A DNA stretch of 64,000 bases, from the NCBI RefSeq assembly GCF_019890675.1, contig NZ_JAIOAA010000008.1, positions 124,001 through 188,000 on the forward strand, in the 5' to 3' direction. The notes under the pieces are model-generated. The model saw only the letters and a program-made list of their open reading frames with translations, had not been told where the DNA came from and searched no databases. Of the stretch, positions 48,757 to 56,390 are shown piece after piece. Numbering within the stretch: the stretch's first letter is position 1; the number at the start of each line of letters is the position of its first letter. The stretch comes from Micromonospora sp. PLK6-60 (GTDB taxonomy: Bacteria; Actinomycetota; Actinomycetes; Mycobacteriales; Micromonosporaceae). Both the position numbers and the translations under genes were made by a program.

Positions 48757-48809
48757 GCAGATCTTGGACATTTACCGTTCGGCCTGAACGGTAAATGTCC
48801 AAGATCTGC
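48757..48809. terminator. 24-bp perfect inverted repeat (GATCTTGGACATTTACCG type)
   Basis: Arms 48757-48780 and 48786-48809 pair perfectly around GGCCT. It lies between the convergent DUF397 and GT39 genes and is an obvious bidirectional terminator; its AT-containing stem contrasts with surrounding GC. The last bases AAGATCTGCGG begin the tandem repeat that follows. Confidence 0.75.
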
Positions 48810-48944
48810 GGGGAGCTCTGGCCGGACCCAAGATCTGCGGGGAGCTGTGGCCGGACCCAAGATCTGCGGGGTGCCGTGGCCGGGTCGAGGATCTGCGGGA
48901 GCCGTGGCCGGTCCCAAGATCTGCGGGCAGCCGTGACCGGGCTC
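48801..48944. repeat. Five tandem copies of a 29-bp unit AAGATCTGCGGGGAGC...
   Basis: Copies: 48801-48829, 48830-48858, 48859-48887, 48888-48915 (28 bp) and 48916-48944. The first two differ at one base; later copies diverge in the second half but keep GATCTGCGGG. The array starts inside the right arm of the preceding hairpin and runs to the stop codon of the glycosyltransferase gene. Confidence 0.9.
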
Positions 48945-50217
48945 AGGCCGCCAGGTCGAAGGACGGGCGGTTCCCCGGCACGCCCGGGGTGGTCGGGGTC
49001 GGGTCCACCTCGGCCGTCGCTGGGCGGCGTCGGTGGATCAGGTGCAGCGCGGCCATGCCGGCGAGCACCGCGAAGACCGGCATCAGCGGGTACCGGAAGC
49101 GGTCCCAGGCGGGGAAGAACATCCACAGCCCGGAGTAGAACGCCACCAGGCACACCAGCGGCCAGGCCGCCCGGATCCGCCGCCGGACGGCGGCCACCAG
49201 GCCGGCGACCGCCGCCGCCATGACCAGCCAGTAGCCCACGTCCGCCGCCCGCTCCCAGCCGTCCGCCGCCTCCCGGGACAGGCCGCCGGGCCGGCTCACC
49301 CAGTGGTACGCGTTCGCGTTGTCCGCGTACAGGCCGGCCATCCGGGTGGGGGTGCGGGTGAGCAGTTGGCCCGGGTGGGCCGACCAGTGCGCCAGGGCCA
49401 GCCGGGTGCCCAGCGAGTTGCGGGCCACCTCGTCGCGGGCGGCGAGCAGCTCGTTGACCGCCGGGTCCCGCGACCACCAGTAGACGGTGTCGCTGCGTAC
49501 GCCCTGGTAGAGGTTCACGCCACCGTTGGTGGAGACGGGGATCGGGGCGTCCATGACCACGGCGTTGCGGACGGTCCACGGCGCCACGCAGAGCACCAGC
49601 GCGGCGCCGAAGACCGCAGTGTGCCGCAGGGCCGGCAACCAGCCCTTGCGCCGGAGCAGTTCGACGGCCAGCAGCACCAGTGGGAAGGGCAGCAGGACCG
49701 GACGTACCAGGCAGGCCAGCCCGGCGACGGTCCCGGCGGCGGCGAACTGCCACCAGCGGTCCGCCGCCACCAGCGTGCAGAGCATCGCCACCACGAGGAA
49801 GGTGAACGCCTGCTCGCTGCCGAGCAGGGAGTCCCACGCCCAGCCGGCCGGCAGGACGGTGTACGCCAGCCCGGCCGTCGCCGCCACCGGCAGGCTGTGG
49901 GTGACCCGGTGCGCCAGCACCACCACCAGCACCGCCGTGGCCGTCGACAACAGCACCTGCAACGCCAGGCCCGCCGCCAGCGACGGACCGGTCACCCGGA
50001 ACAGCAGCGACAGCAGGGCCGGCCAGCCGACCGGCCAGTACGCCGTCGGATCACCGCCGGTCTGCCAGACGTAGCCCTCGCCCGCGGCCAGGTTCGTGGC
50101 GGCGGTGAGGTACCAGCGGAAGTCGCTGACCGGGGTGGGGTGGACGAACCACACCCAGGTCAGCCGGATGACGAGATTCGCCAGGGCGACACCGATGGCG
50201 ATGCGACGCAGGTTCAT
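48943..50217 (-). CDS. GT39-like polytopic membrane glycosyltransferase
   Basis: 424 aa with about ten membrane helices. The first extracellular loop contains PVSDFRWYLTAATNLAAGEGY, with the Asp expected for the polyprenyl-phosphate-sugar site of GT-C enzymes such as mannosyl- and arabinosyltransferases, and a WPVGWPALLSLLFRVTG helix typical of GT39/PMT-like proteins. Acceptor unknown. ATG 50217 has GGGGATC seven bases upstream; GTG 50244 is an alternative. It ends at the 29-bp repeat array. Confidence 0.8.
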   Translation of the reverse strand: MNLRRIAIGVALANLVIRLTWVWFVHPTPVSDFRWYLTAATNLAAGEGYVWQTGGDPTAYWPVGWPALLSLLFRVTGPSLAAGLALQVLLSTATAVLVVVLAHRVTHSLPVAATAGLAYTVLPAGWAWDSLLGSEQAFTFLVVAMLCTLVAADRWWQFAAAGTVAGLACLVRPVLLPFPLVLLAVELLRRKGWLPALRHTAVFGAALVLCVAPWTVRNAVVMDAPIPVSTNGGVNLYQGVRSDTVYWWSRDPAVNELLAARDEVARNSLGTRLALAHWSAHPGQLLTRTPTRMAGLYADNANAYHWVSRPGGLSREAADGWERAADVGYWLVMAAAVAGLVAAVRRRIRAAWPLVCLVAFYSGLWMFFPAWDRFRYPLMPVFAVLAGMAALHLIHRRRPATAEVDPTPTTPGVPGNRPSFDLAA

Positions 50218-50382
50218 GACCGAGATCCCCGTTTCGATGTTCACCGTCCTATGTGGACAGTGCTGGAAGAGCAGCGTGGCGGGCGTACCGTGATCGCCCG
50301 GTCCGGCGGTGTGGTGGGTGAGCGGCGGGCGGGGGCCCGACTGGTGCCGGCCCCCGCCCGCCTGATGGCGTGGCTGCCGGCG

Positions 50383-51633
50383 TCAGCCGACCACGAGATT
50401 GCCCCGGGCCCGGTTGTCGGCCTTCGTGCCCTCCGGCTCCGGGAACCCCGGAGTGTCGCCCACGCCCCAGTCGAACTCGGCGGAGTATTCGACGGACGTC
50501 CCGGCGGGTGCGCTGGACCGGGGTGCCGACACCGGCAGTTCGATCGTGCGCTCGGCGCCCACCGACAACGGCGGCAACTGGCAGGTGTACGAGGTTTCGG
50601 CTCGGGAGACGAACGGGGCGCAGTAGGACGGCACGGAACTGACGACGAACGGCTTGGGCAGCCGCAGCAGCAGTCGGGGCTGCTCGGCCCGCTGCGGTCC
50701 CTTGTTCCGCACCACCAGCGTCAGGGTGCCCGCCGACTGCCCGGCATCGGCGGCGGTGAGCTGGACATCGCCGCCGCTGACCGCGAGGTCGGTGACCCGG
50801 GGGTTGGCCGGGAAGCTGGTCGGGCCGCCGGTCTGGGTGAACCGTGTGCCGTTCCACGACCAGGACCGCCACTGGTGCTGGGCCGTGCCGCCGGGCACAC
50901 CCTCACCTTCCAGAGAGTCGAGCACCTCGACCTGGACCGCCCGGCCCTGTGCTCGGATGCCACCGATATGGGCGATGTCACCCTTCGACTCGGTGACCAG
51001 GCCCATGGTCACGATCGTCCCGCGGTCGTCCCGGTCGAAGACGAACACCTGGGTGTGCACCATCTCGACACCGGAGCAGACGAGCGACGCGGCGGTCTCC
51101 TTCGCGCCGTCGTCGTCCACGTCGAGATGCACGACATCGCCGATGCCGATGCTCAGCTCCGACTTGGCCGACAACTGCGCCTCGCCGTCGGTGAAGCGCA
51201 CCCGGCCCGACGGGCACTCGGCGGCGTAGGGGCCCGGCCACCCGGGCAGTTGCAGCCGCGAGTTGCCCAGGGTCTCCTTGCTGATCCGGCCGTCCGGCAC
51301 GGTGGTGCCGGTGGCGCCGCCGGTCGCCTGCGGGCTTCCGGTGGCCGACGCGGACGGGTCGGCGCTGGCCGACGGGCTCGGCACCGGAGTCGGCGGCGTG
51401 TCCGGCGACTGGGTGGCCGGCGGCGGTGGCACCGGCTCGGAGTTCCGTTGCCCGGCGAGCACCGGCGTCGCGACCAGCACGGCGGCGGCCACTCCGGCGA
51501 CGACGATCCGGGTGGTACGGCGGCGGCGGTGCACGGCCTGGGCGGCCGGCACGCCGGGCGCGGCGACCAGCGGATCGCCGGACCGGAAGGCGGCGAACGC
51601 GTCGTCGACGCGACGCACGTCGAAGTCAGGCAT
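50383..51633 (-). CDS. Sigma-linked membrane protein with FG-GAP-like calcium loop (module 1)
   Basis: 416 aa. Cytoplasmic N-terminus (MPDFDVRRVDDAFAAF...) and basic RRRRTTR before one membrane helix (IVVAGVAAAVLVATPVLAGQ), a Pro/Ser/Thr linker, then an extracellular region with LDVDDDGAKETAASLVC, a calcium-binding FG-GAP/VCBS-like loop, and a C-terminal beta-sandwich (LTLVVRNKGPQRAEQPRLLLRLPKPFVV...CAPF). It starts by overlapping the sigma-factor gene by eight bases; by position it may be the sigma factor's regulator or target. ATG 51633 with GGAGGG upstream. Confidence 0.75.
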   Translation of the reverse strand: MPDFDVRRVDDAFAAFRSGDPLVAAPGVPAAQAVHRRRRTTRIVVAGVAAAVLVATPVLAGQRNSEPVPPPPATQSPDTPPTPVPSPSASADPSASATGSPQATGGATGTTVPDGRISKETLGNSRLQLPGWPGPYAAECPSGRVRFTDGEAQLSAKSELSIGIGDVVHLDVDDDGAKETAASLVCSGVEMVHTQVFVFDRDDRGTIVTMGLVTESKGDIAHIGGIRAQGRAVQVEVLDSLEGEGVPGGTAQHQWRSWSWNGTRFTQTGGPTSFPANPRVTDLAVSGGDVQLTAADAGQSAGTLTLVVRNKGPQRAEQPRLLLRLPKPFVVSSVPSYCAPFVSRAETSYTCQLPPLSVGAERTIELPVSAPRSSAPAGTSVEYSAEFDWGVGDTPGFPEPEGTKADNRARGNLVVG

Positions 51634-52174
51634 GGCGTCCCTCCATGGTGGAGTCGTCGAGCGCGGCGGCGAGGGCCTGTCGGCCCCGGTGCAGCCAGGA
51701 CTTCACCGTCCCGGCGGCGACGCCCTCCTGGCCGGCGATCTCCTCGATGCCCAGGTCGGCGACGTGGAAGAGCACGAGGGCGCGGCGCTGCCGCTCGGGC
51801 AGGCCGGCCATGGCACGGGCCAACGCGACCCGGTCCGGGCTGGGGCCGGCCACCACCTCGTCCCGGTGGAACCGGGCATGCGCCCGGGCGGCGCGCAGCC
51901 GGCGCCACCGGTTGCGGGCCACGTTCAACGCGACGTGCCGCACCCAGGCGGCCGGATTGTCGTACTTGGTCAGCCGGTCCCAGCGCTGCCAGGCTCGGGT
52001 GAAGGCCTCCTGCACCGCGTCCTGCGCCTGGTTGACGTCGGCGGTGTAGGCGTAGAGCTGAAGGGTCAGCGGGTGGAAGTTCGCGGCGTAGAACTCCTCG
52101 AAGCTGTCGCCCCCACCCCCGGTGGGTGGGGTAACCAGCTCCGCATCTGTCTCGCCGGGGTGGTGTTGCCGCAC
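51626..52174 (-). CDS. SigE-family RNA polymerase sigma-70 factor (module 1)
   Basis: 182 aa ECF-type factor. Region 2: SFEEFYAANFHPLTLQLYAYTADVNQAQDAVQEAFTRAWQRWDRL (FEEFY is diagnostic of the SigE family); region 4: LPERQRRALVLFHVADLGIEEIAGQEGVAAGTVKSWLHRGRQAL. GTG 52174 has GGGGGAGG seven bases upstream; an in-frame GTG at 52231 lacks a proper ribosome site. It ends by overlapping the next gene by eight bases, the same overlap length as module 2. Confidence 0.9.
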   Translation of the reverse strand: MRQHHPGETDAELVTPPTGGGGDSFEEFYAANFHPLTLQLYAYTADVNQAQDAVQEAFTRAWQRWDRLTKYDNPAAWVRHVALNVARNRWRRLRAARAHARFHRDEVVAGPSPDRVALARAMAGLPERQRRALVLFHVADLGIEEIAGQEGVAAGTVKSWLHRGRQALAAALDDSTMEGRHA

Positions 52175-52278
52175 GAGGCGCCTCCCCCAGGCTCCTGCAC
52201 CGTCGTTCGTGGCGGTGTCTGCTGCACACACTCCTGAATGGGAGGTGCGGTTGCACCCCGCCGGGTGTCAGGTGCGCG

Positions 52279-53970
52279 TCAGCGGCGCGGGGTGACCGTG
52301 GCGAGCAGCTCCGGCTGCCGGCGGTCCAACACGTCCCCCGCCAGGTACGCCCCGAGCAGCGCCGCACCCAGCCCGTACGCCACCCCGACGGGCAACACCA
52401 GCCAGAGCCAGCCACCGTCGAGGAACGCGGCGGCCACCACCATGGGCAGCGCGGCGACCGCAGTGACCACCATGGACAGCAGCACCAGCAGGCTGCGGGC
52501 CACCCCCGCGCCGGTGTTCATCGCGAACGGGTTGCTCGTCTCCGGCAGCGAGTACGACGCCAGCACCGAGATGAACGAGTTCACCGCCAGCCCGCAGCCG
52601 TACGCGGCCAGCAGGGTGCCGCCCGCCATCCCGATCCAGCCCGGCTCGCCCAGCACCACCGGGATCAGCACCGACACCACGGCCAGCAGCGGCACCACGT
52701 ACAGCGAGAAGGCCGTCATCCGGGCCCGCAGCTCCAGCCGACCCGGCACCCCGGCCACGACGTTCGCCGCGTACGCGCTGCCGTCGAAGCCGAACTGGTT
52801 GGCGGTGGTCACCGAGGCGAGCACCCCGACGAAGAGCATCGAGACACCGACCAGGATCGGCGACGGGTCCCCGGTCGCGGCGAACCCCTCCTCGCTGCTC
52901 ATCCGGAAGCCGCCGCCGCCCAGGTTGACCATCACCGGCACGAAGACGCCGACCACGGCGATGCTGATCAGGTTGGCCCGCCGGCGGGCGTCCCGCCACC
53001 AGTAGCGGCACTCCCGGGCCACCAGCGCGCCGAACCGGTCCCGGCGCAGCCGGCCCACCACGCGGGGAAAGAACTCGGCGACCGCCCCGGTCGGGGCGCC
53101 CCGCCGGGCCTTCGCCGGCCCGGAGCTGGCCGCGCCGACCATCGCCGACTCCAGCGAGCGGGACCACCACCACAGCACCAGGCCGACGGAGGCCGCCGTG
53201 ATCAGCAGCTTCACCGGCGCAGCCCAGGCCCGCCCGTCGACCACGTCGAAGGCGGCCGTCCACGGCGCGCCGAACGGGGTCCAGCCGACCACCGTGGCCG
53301 CCCCGGTGAGCCGGTCCCAGTCCGTCTCGCGCAGCGCCGCCGTCGCGGCGAGCTGCAACGGCCCGAACAGGGCGGCGACCACCGCGAGCAGCACGGCGGC
53401 CAGGTCGCGTACCCGCCGGGACCGCAACATGGTGGCGAACGCGCTGGTGACCGCGCGGCTGGCCGCCACGCAGAGCAGCAGCCCGCCGGCCGCGCCGACC
53501 AGCGCGACCAGCGCGGCCACCGGGCCGCCCAGCGCGGCGGCGCTCAGCACCAGCCCCGAGACCGCGAGCAGCGCGGCCAGCGCCGGCACGCTGATCAGCG
53601 CGGCGGCGAACAGGCCGGTGACCAGGGTCCGGCGGGACAGCGGCAGCAGCGCGAAACGGGCCGGGTCGAGGGTCTCGTCCACCCCGAAGAAGACCAGCGG
53701 CAGCACCAGCCAGCCGAACACCAGCAGGCCACCGCCGAACGCGGCGGCCATCATCGCGTACCGGGGTTCGTCGAGCATGCCCGGCGCGGCGAACAGCAGG
53801 AAGCCGCCGGCGCCGGCCCAGAGCCCGGCCAGCAGGCCGAACACGAACAGCACGATCCGCCGGGCCTGGCCGCGGAAGCCGTTGCCCAGCACCCGCAGCT
53901 TCAACCGGACGAAGTGTTGGGCCGAGACGCTCCGGGCGGCGGGGTGGTCGGGCGTCACCGCGACAGCCAC
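52279..53970 (-). CDS. ABC-type multi-helix permease
   Basis: 563 aa with roughly 12 hydrophobic segments in two halves, linked by a basic cytoplasmic loop (RRDRFGALVARECRYWWRDARRRANLISI). Large GC-rich permeases of this kind accompany actinobacterial ABC ATPases and handle unknown drugs or metabolites. GTG 53970 has GAGGAG five bases upstream and overlaps the ATPase gene by 16 bases; GTG 53958, which gives a GTGA overlap, is the other plausible start. Translation is coupled either way. Confidence 0.84.
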   Translation of the reverse strand: MAVAVTPDHPAARSVSAQHFVRLKLRVLGNGFRGQARRIVLFVFGLLAGLWAGAGGFLLFAAPGMLDEPRYAMMAAAFGGGLLVFGWLVLPLVFFGVDETLDPARFALLPLSRRTLVTGLFAAALISVPALAALLAVSGLVLSAAALGGPVAALVALVGAAGGLLLCVAASRAVTSAFATMLRSRRVRDLAAVLLAVVAALFGPLQLAATAALRETDWDRLTGAATVVGWTPFGAPWTAAFDVVDGRAWAAPVKLLITAASVGLVLWWWSRSLESAMVGAASSGPAKARRGAPTGAVAEFFPRVVGRLRRDRFGALVARECRYWWRDARRRANLISIAVVGVFVPVMVNLGGGGFRMSSEEGFAATGDPSPILVGVSMLFVGVLASVTTANQFGFDGSAYAANVVAGVPGRLELRARMTAFSLYVVPLLAVVSVLIPVVLGEPGWIGMAGGTLLAAYGCGLAVNSFISVLASYSLPETSNPFAMNTGAGVARSLLVLLSMVVTAVAALPMVVAAAFLDGGWLWLVLPVGVAYGLGAALLGAYLAGDVLDRRQPELLATVTPRR

Positions 53971-54719
53971 GCCAGCTCCTCGCCGGTGGCGGTGCGCCCA
54001 CCGACCACCGCCACGAAGACCTCCTCCAGCGAGCGGTCGCCGCGAACCTCGTCGAGGGCGCCGACCCGCTTGATGACGCCGTCGGCCAGGATCGCCACGT
54101 GCGAGCAGAGCCGCTCCACCACCTCCATCACGTGGCTGGAGAAGACCACCGTGCCGCCGCCGGTGACGTACCGCTGGAGGATGTCCCGGATCAGCGCGGC
54201 GGAGACCGGGTCGACCGCCTCGAACGGCTCGTCGAGCACCAGCAGCCCGGGGCCGTGCAGCAGCGCGCAGGCCAGACCGATCTTCTTCTTCATGCCGGCC
54301 GAGTAGTCCACCACCAGGGTCCGGCCCGCGTCGGTGAGCGCCAGCACGTCGAGCAGCTCCGCCGCCCGCTGGTCGACCACCGCCGGGTCCATGCCGCGCA
54401 GCAGGCCGTGGTAAGCCAGCAGCTCCGCGCCGCTGAGCCGGTCGAAGAGGCGTACCCCGTCGGGCATCACGCCGAGCAGCGCCTTGGCCCGCACCGGGTC
54501 GGCCCACACGTCCTGCCCGAGCACCCAGGCCCGCCCGTGGTCCGGCCGGAGCAGGCCCACCGCCATGGACAGCGTGGTGGTCTTGCCGGCGCCGTTCGGG
54601 CCGAGCAGCCCGTAGAAGGAGCCGGCCGGCACGTCGAGGTCGACGCCGGCCACGGCCACCTTCGAGTCGAACCGCTTGGCCAGGCCGCGCAGCGCGAGCG
54701 CCGGGTGCTCTCCAGTCAT
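53955..54719 (-). CDS. ABC transporter ATP-binding protein
   Basis: 254 aa nucleotide-binding domain. Walker A GPNGAGKTTT, Q-loop near LGVMPDG, signature VDYSAGMKKKIGLACALL (YSAGM in place of LSGGQ), Walker B LLVLDEPFEAVD, and H-loop TVVFSSHVMEVVERL. The degenerate signature is common in ABC-2-type exporters of actinobacteria. Start ATG 54719 follows TACGGT (54727-54732) by seven bases, so the operon is leaderless. It pairs with the permease at 52279. Confidence 0.93.
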   Translation of the reverse strand: MTGEHPALALRGLAKRFDSKVAVAGVDLDVPAGSFYGLLGPNGAGKTTTLSMAVGLLRPDHGRAWVLGQDVWADPVRAKALLGVMPDGVRLFDRLSGAELLAYHGLLRGMDPAVVDQRAAELLDVLALTDAGRTLVVDYSAGMKKKIGLACALLHGPGLLVLDEPFEAVDPVSAALIRDILQRYVTGGGTVVFSSHVMEVVERLCSHVAILADGVIKRVGALDEVRGDRSLEEVFVAVVGGRTATGEELAWLSR

Positions 54720-54726
54720 GCACCCG

Positions 54727-54732
54727 ACCGTA
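54727..54732 (-). promoter_or_regulatory. -10 element of the ABC transporter operon
   Basis: TACGGT on the - strand, seven bases before ATG 54719. Confidence 0.5.
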
Positions 54733-54873
54733 TCCCCCGGGTGCCATTCCGCCCTCCGGCCGCAGGATGATCCACAGTCATCCTCCGGACGGACCGGGAT
54801 CCGCGGCGACTCGGATGCAACCCGCCACCGCCGTGGCGGGTGACAGCAGCAGGATCGGGACGGGGAGGCACGT

Positions 54874-55374
54874 TTGGGCACCGACGAGGGGTTCGAGGAG
54901 TTCTACCGGGACACCAGACACCGGGTGGTCACCGTGCTCTACGCGCTCGGAGGCGACCTCGCCGAGGCCCAGGACGCCGCCCAGGAGGCGTACGTGCGGG
55001 CCTGGCAACGCTGGGACCGGATCGCCGGCTACGACGATCCGGAGGCGTGGGTCCGTACGGTCGGCCACCGGCTGCTGGTCAACCGCTGGCGCAAGATCCG
55101 CAACGGTGTCGCCGCGTACCGGCGGCGCGGGCCCGACCCCGCCACCGGCCCGCCGTCGGAGAACACCGTGGCGCTGGTGGCCGCCCTGCGCCGGCTCCCC
55201 ACCGAGCAGCGGCAGGCCATCGTCCTGCACCACCTGGCCGACCTCTCCGTCGCCGAGATCGCCGCGCAGACCGACACACCCACCGGCACGGTCAAGGCCC
55301 GCCTGGCCCGGGGCCGCCGGGCCCTGGCCGACCTGCTGGACACCACGCTTCCGGGGGAGGTCAGCAATGCCTGA
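54874..55374 (+). CDS. SigE-family RNA polymerase sigma-70 factor (module 2)
   Basis: 166 aa. Region 2 EGFEEFYRDTRHRVVTVLYALGGDLAEAQDAAQEAYVRAWQRWDRI and region 4 LPTEQRQAIVLHHLADLSVAEIAAQTDTPTGTVKARLARGRRAL define the same family as modules 1 and 3. TTG 54874 has GGGAGG five bases upstream. Overlaps the next gene by eight bases. Confidence 0.9.
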   Translation: MGTDEGFEEFYRDTRHRVVTVLYALGGDLAEAQDAAQEAYVRAWQRWDRIAGYDDPEAWVRTVGHRLLVNRWRKIRNGVAAYRRRGPDPATGPPSENTVALVAALRRLPTEQRQAIVLHHLADLSVAEIAAQTDTPTGTVKARLARGRRALADLLDTTLPGEVSNA

Positions 55375-56308
55375 TCCGATCTTCAGCGACCTGTACCGCG
55401 AAACTGAGCAGCTGAGCTGGGCGCCGATCGAGCAGGTGCGGCGGCGCGGCCGGCAACGCGTGCGGCGGGCGCGGGTCACCGCCGGCCTGGCCGCGGTGCT
55501 GGCCGTGGTTGCCGTCGGCACCGGCGTACGGGCCCTGGTCGGCGACCCGCAGGGCATGGTGCCGCCGGTGCCACCGGCCAAGGTCTCACCCAGCCCGACG
55601 CCGGTCCCGACCCCGAGCCCGTCCGCCGAGCCCACGCCCAGCCCCAGCCCGTCGCCGAGCGGCACGCCGAGCCGTACCCCCGATCCGACCGGCACGCCGA
55701 TCGCACCGGGCGCCGGCTCGGGCAGTTCCCCGGCCGCCCCGCGATCGGGTACGCCCCGGAGCAGCACCTCCGCGACCGGTGCGCCCGCCGACCCGAGCGT
55801 CCCGTCGGCGGCGATGCTTCAGGCCGCCGACCTGCCGGCCGGCTGGCGCTTCGCTGGCGAGGACACCGACGGCGACTGGACCTTCGAGTTCTCCGCTTCC
55901 GGGTGCGCCCAGCAGGTGCCCTGGGTCGGGAGCTCGGTGGGCCGCCGGGACCGTGAGCTGAGGGGCCCGGATCTGGGCCCGGAGCGGACCCAGGGAGCGT
56001 TGCAGCAGGTCCAGCGCTACAGCGTCACCGACGCCCGGGCGGTGATGTCCCGCGTCCGCAACCAGGTGGCCCGCTGCGGTGCCGAAAGAACCAAGATGAG
56101 CGTGGTGGACCAGGGCTTCGTCGGCGACGACGCGCTGATCGTCCGCGCCGAGTCCATCGAGACCGGCAAGTTCGTCTTCCACATCTTCGTCCGGCAGGGC
56201 GACCTGGTGGCTGAGGTGTGGAAGTCGGACGCAAAGGACGTCGCCGCTGCCCGGAGCCTGGCGCGCAAGGCCGCGACTCGGCTCTGCGCCGGCACCGACG
56301 CCTGCTGA
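55367..56308 (+). CDS. Sigma-linked membrane protein (module 2)
   Basis: 313 aa. Cytoplasmic N-terminus MPDPIFSDLYRETEQLSWAPIEQVRRRGRQRVRRAR, one helix (VTAGLAAVLAVVAVGTGVRALV), a long Pro/Ser/Thr linker (residues about 65-150) and a compact extracellular domain (LPAGWRFAGEDTDGDWTFEFSASGCAQQVPW ... RNQVARCGAERTKMSVVDQGFVGDDALIVRAESIETGKFVFHIFVRQGDLVAEVW). Topology resembles anti-sigma factors but no zinc-binding anti-sigma motif is present. ATG 55367 overlaps the sigma gene by eight bases. Confidence 0.8.
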   Translation: MPDPIFSDLYRETEQLSWAPIEQVRRRGRQRVRRARVTAGLAAVLAVVAVGTGVRALVGDPQGMVPPVPPAKVSPSPTPVPTPSPSAEPTPSPSPSPSGTPSRTPDPTGTPIAPGAGSGSSPAAPRSGTPRSSTSATGAPADPSVPSAAMLQAADLPAGWRFAGEDTDGDWTFEFSASGCAQQVPWVGSSVGRRDRELRGPDLGPERTQGALQQVQRYSVTDARAVMSRVRNQVARCGAERTKMSVVDQGFVGDDALIVRAESIETGKFVFHIFVRQGDLVAEVWKSDAKDVAAARSLARKAATRLCAGTDAC

Positions 56309-56340
56309 CCGCGCAGCCGGCGCGACCGCGCCCGGCGGTT

Positions 56341-56388
56341 GTTAACAGGGGGCCCCTGCTCTACCGAATGCGTTAACAGGGGCCCCCT
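56341..56388. terminator. GTTAACAGGGGCCCC paired repeat / terminator
   Basis: Two direct copies of GTTAACAGGGG(G)CCCC (56341-56357, 56372-56388) also form a 12-bp inverted repeat (56347-56358 with 56377-56388). It lies between convergent genes, two bases from the symporter stop. From memory, GTTAACAGGGGCCC elements recur many times in Micromonospora genomes as intergenic terminators. Confidence 0.7.
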
Positions 56389-56390
56389 CC

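Noticed and set aside
48801..48944. Possible CRISPR array (29-bp repeats)
   Set aside because: Copies are directly adjacent with no spacers and diverge between copies; no cas gene in the window.
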